Notes: generated by a model from the letters alone, not told the origin. Shown: positions 9,053 to 18,110, counted from the first letter of the stretch. The stretch is 38,891 nt of DNA from Anaerolineales bacterium (GCA_017882125.1 JADGQC010000007.1:1-38891), one strand, 5' to 3'. Numbers and translations: made by a program.

Positions 9053-9100
9053 TTAGCAAATTTTAATGTAATTTTTAAAAACGCGTTGTATTATGAAATC

Positions 9101-9260
9101 AGGCCGCAACCGGCCTGGAAGGAGGTGTCCACCGAAAACATGGAAGTGAACCCCGTAGGAGGAAAGACCGGGTGATCCAAAACTGGCTCCAGGCTTGCTG
9201 CCTGTGCCAAGCGTCTCCCGACGTACGGTGATTTTTACCTGCTCTTTCCTCTGGATGAAA
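9101..9260. ncRNA. Candidate structured RNA of unknown class (strand unresolved)
   Basis: This GC-rich block lies in the 383-base gap 8920-9302 and is flanked on the low-coordinate side by very AT-rich DNA. A long-range helix pairs 9159-9173 (GAGGAAAGACCGGGU) with 9237-9251 (ACCUGCUCUUUCCUC): 14 of 15 pairs counting one G-U, with one C-C mismatch. It encloses a two-part hairpin, UGGC/GCCA plus CAGGC/GCCUG (9184-9209), and CGUC/GACG (9212-9223). Outside it is AGGCCG-CAAC-CGGCCU (9101-9116). Read on the minus strand the short hairpin has a GGGA (GNRA) loop, while the plus strand keeps one more G-U pair, so the strand is open. On the minus strand it would be a 5' leader of the gene at 8919. I could not match it to a riboswitch or RNA family. 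Confidence 0.5.
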
Positions 9261-9266
9261 TCAATT

Positions 9267-9291
9267 GGCGGATGGATGAACTCCATCCGCC
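9267..9291 (-). terminator. Hairpin terminator after the aminotransferase gene
   Basis: GGCGGATGGA (9267-9276), loop TGAAC, TCCATCCGCC (9282-9291): a perfect 10-bp stem beginning 12 bases after the stop of the minus-strand gene at 9303. The tract after it on the minus strand is only moderately T-rich (AATTGATTT). Confidence 0.7.
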
Positions 9292-9302
9292 TTCATTATT
9301 TA

Positions 9303-10484
9303 TTACTTCAGGGCCGCTTTCATGCGTTCCAGAGCTTCTGCCAGCGTTTTCCGCGGGCAGCCGAAGTTCAGCCTTACGAACCCTTCCCCTCCTAAACCAA
9401 ATTCCTTTCCTTCGTTTAATGCAACTTTCGCTTGCTTCAGGAAATAATCATACGGCGCACCGTTCATCTTCCCACCTCTGATCAGCTCGTTACAGTCCAG
9501 CCACCCCAGGTAGGTTGCCTCCGGGATGGTCACATTTATTCCCCTCAATTCCTTTTTAACAAACTCCACCAGGAAGTCCCTGTTACCCGTCAGGTAGATC
9601 CGCAGGGCCTTCAGCCATTCATCGCACTCGCCTGAAAAGGCTGCCATTGCCGCCGCCAGCCCCATATTATTAACGTGCATACTCATCTGTTCGGTGGTGA
9701 CCTTATAGCGTCTGAGAAGATCGGCATTGGGGATGATCGCAAACCCGCAAAATAGACCTGCCACGTTGAAGGTTTTACTGGGTGCGATCAGGGTAATGGT
9801 TATGTCGGCAATTTCCGGGGATAGGCTTGCGATCGGGATGTGCCGCGCCTCTCCCAGGAGCAATTCGCTGTGGATTTCGTCCGAGCAAATAAAGGTCTCA
9901 TTTTTAAGACAAATTTCGCCCATGCGCAGCAGATCCTCGCGCGAGAAAGCCTGCCCGGTGGGGTTGTGGGGGTTGCAAAGCAGGAACATTCCGGTGTGGG
10001 CATTGCAGCCGTTGAGTTCCTGCTCGAAAACACCGAAATCGACCCGGTACCGCAGGATGTCCCCTTCCACGCTAACTTTGAGCGGAGCTTCCTGGCGGAC
10101 CAGTGCCGCGTTTTTATGCACGGTCAGGAAGGGCGGGTAGACGGGCGGCTGCACCAGGATCCCCTGTCCTTCCGCGCTGATCGTGCGCGCGGCTGCGTTG
10201 AACCCTGCGATCACCCCCGGCGTGGCAACCACCATTTCCGGTGCCACCTTCCAACCGTAGAGTTTCTCCATCCGTATCGCTACGGTTTCACAGAGTTCCC
10301 TTGTGGGGAATTCATACCCATAAATGCGGTCCGTTACAACCGCTCGCAGGGCATCCTGCACAGGTTCCGGCGCGGCGAAATCCATGTCTGCCACCCATAA
10401 CGGCAGGACATCTTCAGGATATTTTTGCCACTTGATCGAATTCGTTTTACGCCGGTCGATTATTTGATCGAAATCGTAAATCAA
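9303..10484 (-). CDS. patB: PatB/MalY-type PLP aminotransferase (C-S beta-lyase)
   Basis: Fold-type I PLP enzyme of 393 residues, the usual length for PatB/MalY cystathionine beta-lyases, which cleave C-S bonds of cystathionine or cysteine conjugates to thiol, pyruvate and ammonia. Typical signatures are WVADMDFAAPEPV near the N-terminus, LLCNPHNPTG (about 168-177), SDEIHSELLL (about 200-209) and the PLP-lysine motif APSKTFNVAGL (about 234-244). The C-terminal arm has FVRLNFGCPRKTL. The start is TTG 10484, six bases after a strong AAGGAGG; no ATG is available nearby. It ends a run of five same-strand genes beginning with threonine synthase, consistent with sulphur/methionine amino acid metabolism. 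Which thiol substrate it prefers cannot be read from sequence. Confidence 0.88.
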   Translation of the reverse strand: MIYDFDQIIDRRKTNSIKWQKYPEDVLPLWVADMDFAAPEPVQDALRAVVTDRIYGYEFPTRELCETVAIRMEKLYGWKVAPEMVVATPGVIAGFNAAARTISAEGQGILVQPPVYPPFLTVHKNAALVRQEAPLKVSVEGDILRYRVDFGVFEQELNGCNAHTGMFLLCNPHNPTGQAFSREDLLRMGEICLKNETFICSDEIHSELLLGEARHIPIASLSPEIADITITLIAPSKTFNVAGLFCGFAIIPNADLLRRYKVTTEQMSMHVNNMGLAAAMAAFSGECDEWLKALRIYLTGNRDFLVEFVKKELRGINVTIPEATYLGWLDCNELIRGGKMNGAPYDYFLKQAKVALNEGKEFGLGGEGFVRLNFGCPRKTLAEALERMKAALK

Positions 10485-10533
10485 AATTTGCCTCCTTGTG
10501 TTGGCTGATTTTCCCCCAAAAATCTTACGGCCC

Positions 10534-11079
10534 TTATGCGGGTCTGCAGGTTATGTGGTCCTTTGTCTCGTCGACGATTTTCCATCCGCCTGCTGCTGCG
10601 ATCTGTTCTTTGGTGGTGCTGCGCGTCTGGTGGCCATCATCGATCACCAGCAGCCCGGTCGGCTTGGTGATGCGTTTCAGTTCGCCCAGGAAAGCCTTCT
10701 GGTCGCGGATTGCGAAAAACATGTCTATGGCTGTTACCAGGTCCGCAACCCGATCCGGAAGGCCGCTGTCGTAACCTTTTGCCAGCACCGGTTCGACATT
10801 GTCCAGCCCATATTGTTCCATTTTCCTGCGCACCAGGTCGATCGCCATCTCGTGAATATCGACTGCATAGACCTTGCCTTGGCGACCGGCCAGCCGGGAA
10901 TAAAAGATCGTATACCGTCCAGGTCCGCACCCGTAATCCACCACAGTCATGCCCGGCTGGATGCCGAACCGCGCCACCCGCTTCTCGATATGGGAAAAGA
11001 AAAAATCGATCACATTCATGGTGAAGACCATGAGTCTGTAATCCATGTCCGACATGCGTTCGTCGTCTCTGCTGATCAA
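10534..11079 (-). CDS. Class I SAM-dependent methyltransferase
   Basis: A 181-residue Rossmann-fold methyltransferase. Motif I, VVDYGCGPGRYT (about 47-58), forms the SAM-binding loop. An acidic residue follows in VYAVDIHEMAIDLV (motif II), and LVTAIDMFFAIRDQ is the motif IV region, followed by the GELKRITKPTGLLVIDD post-motif typical of ubiE-like (Methyltransf_11/31) proteins. Acceptor unknown. The start is TTG 11079, six bases after AGGAG, which decides it over the ATG at 11055. It begins 22 bases after the glycosyltransferase stop, so the two are probably cotranscribed. Somewhat short for the family, lacking an elaborate substrate domain. Confidence 0.85.
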   Translation of the reverse strand: MISRDDERMSDMDYRLMVFTMNVIDFFFSHIEKRVARFGIQPGMTVVDYGCGPGRYTIFYSRLAGRQGKVYAVDIHEMAIDLVRRKMEQYGLDNVEPVLAKGYDSGLPDRVADLVTAIDMFFAIRDQKAFLGELKRITKPTGLLVIDDGHQTRSTTKEQIAAAGGWKIVDETKDHITCRPA

Positions 11080-11101
11080 ATCCGGCTCCTGAATAACAGG
11101 A

Positions 11102-12031
11102 CTATTGCTCCGGCCCTTCCCGTACGATATACAGCGGTCTGCCTTTGACCTCGTCGTAGATCCGCCCCAGGTACTCGCCCAATATCCCCAGGAAGATTAA
11201 TTGCACTCCGCCCAAGAATAGCACCGCAATGAGGGTGGTGGCCTGGCCTGTAAAGGCTCCGTGGCCTGCCAGGCGCATGATGATCACCACCGGGATTGCG
11301 ATGATCGCCAGCCCCGCCGCGGCAAACCCGAAATAGGTTGCCAGTTGCAGCGGAAAGTACGAATAACCGGTGATGCCGTTCAGCGCCAGCTTGACCATCT
11401 TGTTGAAGGGATACTTGGTCACTCCCGCGTGCCGGGCGGCGCGTTTGTAGGGAACGCCGATTTGCCTAAATCCTACCCAGGCTGACATGCCGCGCGGGAA
11501 ACGGCGCCTCTCCCGCATCGTTTTAAGCACTTCCACCACCTTGCGGTCCATCAGGCGGAAGTCCCCGGTATCCAATGGGATCTTCACGTCGGTGATCCGG
11601 TGGACGATCCGGTAGAAAAGTGCCGCCGTCATCTTCTTGAACCAGGTTTCCCCTTCCCGTTCGGCCCGCACCGCGTAAACCACTTCGTATCCTTCGCGCC
11701 ACTTCTCGACAAGTTCCGGGATTACCTCGGGAGGGTCCTGCAGGTCGGCATCGATGATCACCACCGCCTCCCCCCTCGCGTTATCCCAGCCGGCGGTGAT
11801 CGCTGCCTCGTGACCGAAGTTGCGCGCAAAAATTACCGGTCTGACGTGCTGGTCCTGTTTTGCCAGTTCGAGGATGCGTTCGGTCGAACCGTCTGTCGAC
11901 CCGTCATCCACCATCACCAGTTCCCAGGATTCTTTTAACCCTGACATAACCTCGCTCACGCGGCGGTGCAGCTCGGACAGGTTATCCAACTCGTTATATA
12001 TCGGAGCAACGATCGAAAATGTGACCGGCAT
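11102..12031 (-). CDS. DPM1/GtrB-like polyprenyl-phosphate glycosyltransferase (GT2)
   Basis: Transfers a sugar, typically glucose or mannose from a nucleotide donor, to a polyprenyl phosphate on the cytoplasmic face of the membrane. The GT2 core has [10 protein letters not shown] at the N-terminus, VMVDDGSTD (nucleotide binding), [13 protein letters not shown] and the catalytic metal-binding [11 protein letters not shown], followed by [11 protein letters not shown]. Two C-terminal membrane helices (about 225-250 and 260-290) are the layout of GtrB/ArnC/DPM1 type enzymes. The start is ATG 12031 (MPVTFS), immediately after the preceding stop; the extension upstream overlaps another gene and is unlikely. 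309 residues, normal for the family. Polyisoprenoid-linked donors are what GT39-type enzymes like the broken gene at 1-1739 would use, though the link is only suggestive. Confidence 0.9.
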   Translation of the reverse strand: MPVTFSIVAPIYNELDNLSELHRRVSEVMSGLKESWELVMVDDGSTDGSTERILELAKQDQHVRPVIFARNFGHEAAITAGWDNARGEAVVIIDADLQDPPEVIPELVEKWREGYEVVYAVRAEREGETWFKKMTAALFYRIVHRITDVKIPLDTGDFRLMDRKVVEVLKTMRERRRFPRGMSAWVGFRQIGVPYKRAARHAGVTKYPFNKMVKLALNGITGYSYFPLQLATYFGFAAAGLAIIAIPVVIIMRLAGHGAFTGQATTLIAVLFLGGVQLIFLGILGEYLGRIYDEVKGRPLYIVREGPEQ

Positions 12032-12032
12032 A

Positions 12033-13205
12033 TTACCCCTTTTTCTTTCTGGAAATCCTGGACTTAAAGGCGGCGACCTTTTCCGAACCGGAAACCTGTG
12101 GCGTATCCAGGACAAACGGCTCCGTAGGTGGGAATGGAGCCATACCCAAAATGCGCCTCCGCAGGTAATCAAAGATCACCCCCAGCGAAGCCAGCACCGG
12201 TACAACCAGCAGGGCGCCCAGGATACCCCACAGGATGGTCGACAGGATGATGGAGATTAGGACCAGTGCTTCATGCATATGCACGGACCGGCCCATAATG
12301 AATGGCCGCAGCCATATATTTTTAATGGTGATCAGAATGAGATAGGTCACCAGTGTAATGATTGCAACTATGAACGGTGAGGCCGGCATCCAGCTCCAGT
12401 TTGAGCCTTCAAGCAGCGCCACGGCAATTGCAAGCATCGCCGCCAGGAACGGGCCAACGTCTGGGATCAAGGTCAGGAAACCAGCCACCACTCCCAGGAC
12501 CAGCGCTCCGGGTATGCCGATGATTGTCCACGCGATCGTGAAAGTAACCCCCACGATCGCCATTAACAATAATTGCCCTCGTAAATAGTTCATCCAGATG
12601 CTGCGCACGCGCACATAAAGCTCGTCGAGTTCAGCACGGTACTCATACGGGAATGAGCCGATAAAGCCCTTGCGCAGACGCGGCCACTCTGCCAGGAAAT
12701 AGTAGACTGCCGCCAGGATGACCAGCAGCCACAGGGCGCCCAGTGAAGTCTTCCCCAATAGTTGCAGTGCCTGTCCCTGGATTGTGGCAAGATAAGTTGT
12801 GCGGAATTGGGTTAACTGGGAGGCCAGCCCCCCCAGGTTTAGCGGGATTCCCGGGATGAGATTCGGGTTTGACAGCCAGGCGATCATCTGGTTGGTGATA
12901 TTTCCGACTTCGGTGATCTCGATTTTTATCTGGTCAAAAAATATCGGGGTGAGCGTCGACGGTGTTCCGATCAACACGGCCAGGGTGATGAAATAAACCA
13001 GGCCCACTGCCAGCCGGCGTGACATGCGCGTGCGCTGGGTTAATAAATTTACTGCCGGATGGATGAGATAGGCAATAAATGCAGCGACGATGATTGGAGC
13101 CAGGACGCTGCGGATGAACCACACCCCCACTGCCAGCAGGATAATTAGTAATCCGAACATCAGGAAACGGAGGGACGGACTCCAGGATTGGGTTTGGCCC
13201 TTCAT
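12033..13205 (-). CDS. AI-2E family transporter (UPF0118/PerM)
   Basis: A 390-residue member of the AI-2E exporter/PerM family. It has an N-terminal pair of hydrophobic helices (about 14-55), the characteristic central soluble segment (about 95-150), and a C-terminal cluster of helices with the family signature [24 protein letters not shown] (about 225-248) and [13 protein letters not shown]. The family includes Na+/H+ antiporters and putative autoinducer-2 exporters, so the substrate is open. The start codon overlaps the threonine synthase stop (ATGA), meaning translational coupling, and the stop sits one base before the glycosyltransferase start. A basic tail (SRISRKKKG) ends the protein. 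Family assignment is firm and cargo is unknown. Confidence 0.85.
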   Translation of the reverse strand: MKGQTQSWSPSLRFLMFGLLIILLAVGVWFIRSVLAPIIVAAFIAYLIHPAVNLLTQRTRMSRRLAVGLVYFITLAVLIGTPSTLTPIFFDQIKIEITEVGNITNQMIAWLSNPNLIPGIPLNLGGLASQLTQFRTTYLATIQGQALQLLGKTSLGALWLLVILAAVYYFLAEWPRLRKGFIGSFPYEYRAELDELYVRVRSIWMNYLRGQLLLMAIVGVTFTIAWTIIGIPGALVLGVVAGFLTLIPDVGPFLAAMLAIAVALLEGSNWSWMPASPFIVAIITLVTYLILITIKNIWLRPFIMGRSVHMHEALVLISIILSTILWGILGALLVVPVLASLGVIFDYLRRRILGMAPFPPTEPFVLDTPQVSGSEKVAAFKSRISRKKKG

Positions 13206-14467
13206 AGGATTCGTTTAACCGCCTCCAGCGTCGGCTCGATTACCAGGGCCGCGCTTACTGCCTTCATGGCCGCCCCCACATCCTTAAGCCCAGAGCCGGT
13301 ATTCAGTACCAGGATTGGGTCGCCTGCTTTGACCACCCCCTGCTTTGCAGCCTTTACCAGCCCGGCATAGGCGGTTGCACCGGCGGGTTCGGCAAAAATT
13401 CCCAGCGGGCCGAGCGCCGCAATGGCCTGCAGAATTTCATCATCGCTTACCCTGATATAAGTTCCTCCGGTCTCGCGGGCTGCGCGTACAGCACGCACAC
13501 CGTCGCGCGGCAGGTCGACCGAGATGCTGTCTGCGATCGTCTGGGCGGAAATGGGGATGATTTTTTCCGTCCCCGCTTCGAATGCGTTCGCGATGGCCGC
13601 AGACCCTTCAGCCTGTACCCCGATGATCCTTGGCATTTTCTCCATCCAACCCAGCGCCATCAAATCCTTGAAGCCCTTGTGAATGCCCGCAATGATATTC
13701 CCATCGCCGACCGAAACGAAAACGGTCAATGGAGCCTCGCTTGGAGCCTCCCCGTTTTTCACCATCCCGTCCTTTATTTGGTGATACCACTCCCAGATTT
13801 CCAGGGCACCGGTTTTTTTCCCTTCAGCGGTGAACGGGTTGTAGCCCGTGTTCCGGCAGTACCAGCCAAATTCCTGCGCTGCCTGGATGGTCAGATCGAA
13901 GGCCTCATCATAGGTACCGTCCACCAGGATGACCTTTGCGCCAAAAACAAGCAGTTGGGCCACCTTTGCCGGCGGTGCGGACTTCGGCGCAAAGATGACT
14001 GCTTTCTGTCCCACTGCTGCACACATTCCAGCCAGGGCTGCTCCTGCGTTCCCGGTGGATGCTGTAACGATCACTTCCGCCCCGATCTCCCGGGCGCGTG
14101 CCACCACCACCGCGCTGGCGCGGTCTTTAAAGGATGCCGTCGGGTTGCGGCTCTCGTCCTTGAGCCAGACACGCTCGAGACCAAGTTTCTCCGCCAGGCG
14201 CTTTAACGTGAAAACTGGCGTCCAGCCTGCCGCCCGCAGGGGAGTCCCTTCGCCGCCTGGGTCAGGTACGGGGAGGAGCGGCAGGTAGCGCCAGAGCGAG
14301 CCTTCGGAGCGGGAGGTAAGGTCTCCAGGTTGGAATTTCTGGCGGATGGTATCGTAATCCAGCTCCACGTCCAGGTTGCCCCCATCCCGCGGGCAGGTAT
14401 ATGTCACCTGGCCCGGCAGGTACTCGGTTTTACACAATGAACACCGGTATCCAACAAATTTTGTCAT
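13202..14467 (-). CDS. thrC: Threonine synthase
   Basis: PLP-dependent enzyme converting O-phosphohomoserine and water to threonine and phosphate. 421 residues. The N-terminus carries a CxxC/C zinc-ribbon-like start (CSLCKTEYLPG, TCPRD), common in this subgroup. The PLP-lysine motif is NPTASFKDRASA (about 114-125), the PLP-phosphate loop is ASTGNAGAALAG, and SVGDGNIIAG and LNTGSGLKD complete the fold-type II pattern. The first Met is ATG 14467, with no Shine-Dalgarno, but a TATAAT sits six bases upstream, so the mRNA may be leaderless. Downstream genes (permease, glycosyltransferase, methyltransferase, PatB) follow within 50 bases of each other, the first by ATGA overlap. Zinc binding is inferred. 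Confidence 0.93.
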   Translation of the reverse strand: MTKFVGYRCSLCKTEYLPGQVTYTCPRDGGNLDVELDYDTIRQKFQPGDLTSRSEGSLWRYLPLLPVPDPGGEGTPLRAAGWTPVFTLKRLAEKLGLERVWLKDESRNPTASFKDRASAVVVARAREIGAEVIVTASTGNAGAALAGMCAAVGQKAVIFAPKSAPPAKVAQLLVFGAKVILVDGTYDEAFDLTIQAAQEFGWYCRNTGYNPFTAEGKKTGALEIWEWYHQIKDGMVKNGEAPSEAPLTVFVSVGDGNIIAGIHKGFKDLMALGWMEKMPRIIGVQAEGSAAIANAFEAGTEKIIPISAQTIADSISVDLPRDGVRAVRAARETGGTYIRVSDDEILQAIAALGPLGIFAEPAGATAYAGLVKAAKQGVVKAGDPILVLNTGSGLKDVGAAMKAVSAALVIEPTLEAVKRIL

Positions 14468-14473
14468 ATGCCA

Positions 14474-14479
14474 ATTATA
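14474..14479 (-). promoter_or_regulatory. Perfect -10 element giving a possibly leaderless thrC transcript
   Basis: TATAAT read on the minus strand, with six bases between it and ATG 14467, places the expected transcription start on the A of the start codon. There is no recognisable -35 at the 17-base spacing and no ribosome site in the gap. It is inside a 45-base gap behind the transporter genes, so thrC may have an internal promoter. Confidence 0.35.
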
Positions 14480-14512
14480 ACGGAGAGCGGCTTGCTGGGC
14501 CGCCCTCCAATT

Positions 14513-15511
14513 TCATTCTGACTCGAAAGGTACGCCCAGCGAGGCGGGTGGGGATGCCCGCAGGGTGCGCAGGAGTTTTATTGTGAACCGCCGCGCCCCT
14601 TCAGGCAGGGTGGCCAGGATGCGCGCCACCCACTCCGCATCGCTGATATTGACCAGCAGCAGGGTCAGGATCATCAGCGGGAAAGGTGCCACCTGCAGTA
14701 CTTGCGTGGGCACCCCCGGAAGTTGGGATTGCAGCACCAGCCCCAGCCATTGCAGGAAGGAAAACAGGTAAGCTCCGAACGCAGCCCGGATCGGATTCCA
14801 GCCGCCGAAGATGGTGATCGAAAGTGCGATCCAGCCAATCCCGTCCAGCCCGGTCTGCGTCCCCATCCAGCCCGCCTTGACGTTTAGGGTGAAAGCTGGT
14901 CCTGCCAGGCCGATAAACGCACCACCGATGATCGTATAAACATAGCGCATCAGGTTCACATTTGCACCCCGCACGTAAGCTGCCGCCGGGCGTTCACCGA
15001 TCCCTCTCAGCATCAACCCGGGCCTTGTGCGGAAGATCCACAGCCAGACCAGGAAAATCAGGATGTAACTGATATAGGTAATTAAGTTCTGACGGAACAA
15101 TAACACTCCCAGCACGGGGATATCTTTCAGAAATGGAATGGGCAGGCCTTGTAAAACCGGGCCGGAACTATTCATATAGGGAACGCCCAGGAAATACGAA
15201 AGGTCCCGCCCCGCCAGCGCCAGGACGAATCCGACTGCCACTTGGGATTGGTGCAGGGTGATGCTGCTGAATGCCACGATCAACGCCACCAGGGCTCCGA
15301 TAAGCATTCCTCCCAGGAATCCCAGCATCAGGCTCCCCGTCAGTTGGGCTATTGCGAATCCGCCCATGGCTGAGAGCAGGATCGACCCATTCATCGAAAG
15401 GTTGATGATCCCGGCCCGCTCCGTGATGGTCTCGCCCAAAACGGCAAACAGGACCGGCGCAGCCGCTGCCAGCACTCCTGCCAGACCGATCAAGATCGTA
15501 TTCGTATCCAT
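14513..15511 (-). CDS. Nucleoside-type ABC transporter permease, second subunit
   Basis: A 332-residue integral membrane subunit of the BMP/RbsC-like branched-chain superfamily, with about eight to nine helices. Recognised landmarks are GETITERAGIINLSMNG near the N-terminus, SFITLHQSQVAVGFVLALAG-like segments, and TRPGLMLRGIGERPAAAYVRGANVN, the cytosolic coupling loop. Partner of the upstream permease; paired permeases of this sort are typical of the nucleoside importers YufP/YufQ and BmpE/F. It starts eight bases after the first permease stop, with AGGAG ahead of ATG 15511. It completes the transporter set after the lipoprotein and ATPase. Substrate inferred from neighbours: purine nucleosides or bases. 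Confidence 0.9.
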   Translation of the reverse strand: MDTNTILIGLAGVLAAAAPVLFAVLGETITERAGIINLSMNGSILLSAMGGFAIAQLTGSLMLGFLGGMLIGALVALIVAFSSITLHQSQVAVGFVLALAGRDLSYFLGVPYMNSSGPVLQGLPIPFLKDIPVLGVLLFRQNLITYISYILIFLVWLWIFRTRPGLMLRGIGERPAAAYVRGANVNLMRYVYTIIGGAFIGLAGPAFTLNVKAGWMGTQTGLDGIGWIALSITIFGGWNPIRAAFGAYLFSFLQWLGLVLQSQLPGVPTQVLQVAPFPLMILTLLLVNISDAEWVARILATLPEGARRFTIKLLRTLRASPPASLGVPFESE

Positions 15512-15519
15512 ATCGGCTC

Positions 15520-16557
15520 CTAACCCTTCTTAATAAAGCGCTGGCGTGCACCTTCACCCAGCAGCACCAGCAGTACCAATAAATCCTGCAGGACACCTGC
15601 AAACGATGAATCCAGCTTATATTGGATCTGGAGCTGGACGCTGCCGATGTTCACGGCGGCAAAGAAGAATGCGATTGGCGCCGCCCACAGCGCCTGGTAA
15701 TTGATCAACATTGCCACCAGCAGTCCCAGGAATCCGTACCCGTTGGAAATGTTTGGCAGCAACCGGTGATACACGCTGGTCACCTGGATGGCACCCGAAA
15801 GGCCTGCGAAGGCCCCGCACAACAGGAAGGCGAACATGCTGTACTGCCAGGTGGGGACGCCCATCAGGAAGGCCGCCTTGCTGTTTTTACCCACCGCTTT
15901 AAGGCGCAGGCCCAGGTGCGTGCCGCGCAGCATAAAGTAAACCGCTATGATGACCAGCAGCGATATTCCCAGCGCCCAAAGACTGAGCTCGGTGTGAGGC
16001 AGGGATGGGAGCCATAATTTTTCATCAAAAGGCTGCGTTCCAGACATCGATCCAACCCCGGGCCGTTTCCAGGGACCGAACACCAGGTAGATGGTCAGCG
16101 CCGTCGAAACGAAGTTCAAACCCAGGCCCCCGAATATTTCGTTCACCCCGCCAAAGGTCTTCAATGCCCCCGCCAGGGCCGCCCAAAGTGCCCCGCCGAT
16201 CACCCCGGCCAGGATGCCCAGGATAATGATCAGTGCAGGCGGCAGTTGGGTGTTTTGGAGTGCCCGCAAAACGCCGGTGGCAAAGATCGCCCCCAGGGTC
16301 ATTTGACCTTCGATGCCGATATTCCAAAGCCCGGCCGAAAAAGTGATCAATACGCCCGCCGTGGTAAGTAAAAGCGGCGACCAGGTGATCAGGATATTCT
16401 CGATATTATTGCTCGAGCCAAACGCCCCGCTGATAATGCTGGCGTAAGCCTTTAAAGGTGGTGCCCCGGCGGCAACCAGGAGAAGCGTGGTAATTAATAA
16501 CGCTACCACCAGCGCACCCACTTGAAAACCAACGTTGATCCAGGAATTCTTTTTCAT
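15520..16557 (-). CDS. Nucleoside-type ABC transporter permease, first subunit
   Basis: 345 residues with an N-terminal helix followed by about eight further helices. Family landmarks are FSAGLWNIGIEGQMTLGAIFA (about 74-94), FGGVNEIFGGLGLNFVSTAL and RGTHLGLRLKAVGKNSKAAFLMG, which is the coupling loop contacting the ATPase. Start ATG 16557 overlaps the ATPase stop as ATGA, so translation of the two is coupled and equal stoichiometry is expected. This is the YufP/RnsC-like member of the pair. It forms, with the 14513 gene, the membrane channel of the importer. The protein is of usual length and shows no oddity. Confidence 0.9.
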   Translation of the reverse strand: MKKNSWINVGFQVGALVVALLITTLLLVAAGAPPLKAYASIISGAFGSSNNIENILITWSPLLLTTAGVLITFSAGLWNIGIEGQMTLGAIFATGVLRALQNTQLPPALIIILGILAGVIGGALWAALAGALKTFGGVNEIFGGLGLNFVSTALTIYLVFGPWKRPGVGSMSGTQPFDEKLWLPSLPHTELSLWALGISLLVIIAVYFMLRGTHLGLRLKAVGKNSKAAFLMGVPTWQYSMFAFLLCGAFAGLSGAIQVTSVYHRLLPNISNGYGFLGLLVAMLINYQALWAAPIAFFFAAVNIGSVQLQIQYKLDSSFAGVLQDLLVLLVLLGEGARQRFIKKG

Positions 16558-18047
16558 TTGCTCTTCCCTGAAGTGGATTCAGGCCAGCCCTTGCCGCCGA
16601 TCAGCTCGCCAAGTTTTTCGATGGACAGGGATTTAGACTCCAGCGGCTTGGTGACTTTGCCGCTGAAAAAGACCAGGACACGGTCGCTGTACTGCAGAAT
16701 TTCTTCCAGGTCGGATGAAATAAAGAGAATGCATGTTCCTTCCCGGCAGCGGTCCTTAAGCTTCGACCAGATATAAATGGTGGACTCGATATCCAGCCCG
16801 CGCGTCGGGTGCTCGAGCAGCAGTAGTGACAGGGGTTCACGCAGCAGGGCCAGCAAAGCCCGCTGCTGGTTGCCCCCCGAAAGGCTCTCGACCGGGCTGG
16901 CGGGTGTGCCGTGGATGTTGAAATCGGCGATGCGCTTCCGGGTAAGTTCCCTGCCTTTGTCCCAATCGATGAAAAAGCCGTGCGCTTCTTCCGCCAGGAC
17001 GATGTGTTCCGTCAGGCTCATCCCTGTCGCCAGTCCCTCTTCAAGCCGCGCCGCAGGCAAAAATGCCGCACCCAGGCGCTTGAATGCATGGTAGGAATGC
17101 CCGGTAAGGTCGGTGTCGTTCAGAAAAATATGCCCGCCCACGGTTCGGACCAGGCCTGCTACCGAGCGCAGGAAAAGCCCTTGTCCGCTGCCCTCCATTC
17201 CGGCCAGGCCGATGACTTCGCCGCAGCATACTTCCAAGGAAACGTTCTGGACCTTGAGCCGGTAATCTTCCACGGATAGGTCGCGCAGGCTGAGGTTGGT
17301 TTTTCCATCACCGGCGCATGGATCGCGTGCACCCACCGATATTTCTTTCCCGAACATCATCTCCACCAGGTTTTTTGTGGTGTAGGGCTGTTTTGCCTCG
17401 CCCACCAATATGCCCTGGCGCAGCACAGCCACCCGGCTGCAGAGTCCTTCCACGTCTTCCAGTTTATGCGAGACGAACAGGATCGTTTTGCCCTGGCTCG
17501 CAAGCAGCCGCAGGGCAGTGAAAAGTTTCACCTTCTGGGCCGCGCTGATACCTGTTGTAGGTTCATCGAAGATCAATGCCTTTGCCCCCAGCCAGATCAA
17601 GCGCAGGATTTCCAATTGTTGGCGTTCTCCCACCGTCAGGGCATCCACGTATGAGTCCGGGTCGATGGAAAAAGAAAACTCTTCCGCCAGGCGCTTGTAA
17701 TCTCGTTCTGCTGCTGCATGACCGATGGTCAGGCCGCCTTTTCGGCCCAGGATAAAGTTGTCGATCACCCGCATCGGGGGAATGTCCAGCGGATCCTGGT
17801 GCAGCATTCCCACCCCATGCTGGATGGCATCTGCCGGGGAATGAATAATGACCGGGTGACCGTCCAGGAGTATTTCTCCCGCGTCTGCCCGAATAAATCC
17901 GGATAATATCTTCATCAGGGTGCTTTTACCGGCACCGTTTTCCCCCAGGAGGCCCTGGATGGTTCCCGCCGGGACCTTCAGGTTAATACCAACATTGGCA
18001 TGTACCGCGCCAAAAGTTTTGTCGATATCGCGGAGTTCTACGTCCAT
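16554..18047 (-). CDS. Double ABC-domain ATPase of nucleoside importer
   Basis: 497-residue ATPase with two nucleotide-binding domains fused, as in RbsA/YufO. The N-domain (about 1-245) has Walker A GLLGENGAGKST, signature LTVGERQQLEI and Walker B LIFDEPTTGIS. The C-domain (about 255-490) carries a degenerate P-loop (GLAGMEGSGQGLF), signature ESLSGGNQQR and LLLLEHPTRGLD. This is the usual asymmetric pair in which only one site has a full catalytic set. It energises the two permeases encoded directly after it. Start ATG 18047 is 102 bases from the lipoprotein stop; the gap contains a strong hairpin that may reduce expression relative to the lipoprotein. No ribosome site better than GGGAAAG is seen. 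Confidence 0.92.
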   Translation of the reverse strand: MDVELRDIDKTFGAVHANVGINLKVPAGTIQGLLGENGAGKSTLMKILSGFIRADAGEILLDGHPVIIHSPADAIQHGVGMLHQDPLDIPPMRVIDNFILGRKGGLTIGHAAAERDYKRLAEEFSFSIDPDSYVDALTVGERQQLEILRLIWLGAKALIFDEPTTGISAAQKVKLFTALRLLASQGKTILFVSHKLEDVEGLCSRVAVLRQGILVGEAKQPYTTKNLVEMMFGKEISVGARDPCAGDGKTNLSLRDLSVEDYRLKVQNVSLEVCCGEVIGLAGMEGSGQGLFLRSVAGLVRTVGGHIFLNDTDLTGHSYHAFKRLGAAFLPAARLEEGLATGMSLTEHIVLAEEAHGFFIDWDKGRELTRKRIADFNIHGTPASPVESLSGGNQQRALLALLREPLSLLLLEHPTRGLDIESTIYIWSKLKDRCREGTCILFISSDLEEILQYSDRVLVFFSGKVTKPLESKSLSIEKLGELIGGKGWPESTSGKSK

Positions 18048-18110
18048 GCAGCTTTCCCGCGCTCACCCCGGCCCCCCTCCTGGTGGGAGGTTGGGTGGGA
18101 TGAGGCATAA

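Noticed and set aside
9117-9176. Small ORF with ATG at 9140 (about 11 codons) in the candidate RNA
   Set aside because: Spacing from GGAGG is about 14 bases, too long, and the sequence is better explained as RNA structure.
9053-9286. Minus-strand ORF of 77 codons across the structured element
   Set aside because: No ribosome site, composition reflects the folded GC-rich stretch rather than protein coding, and it is inside the terminator zone.
12033-12172. N-terminal extension of the glycosyltransferase reading into the transporter gene
   Set aside because: It overlaps another gene and the [14 protein letters not shown] start is typical of the family.
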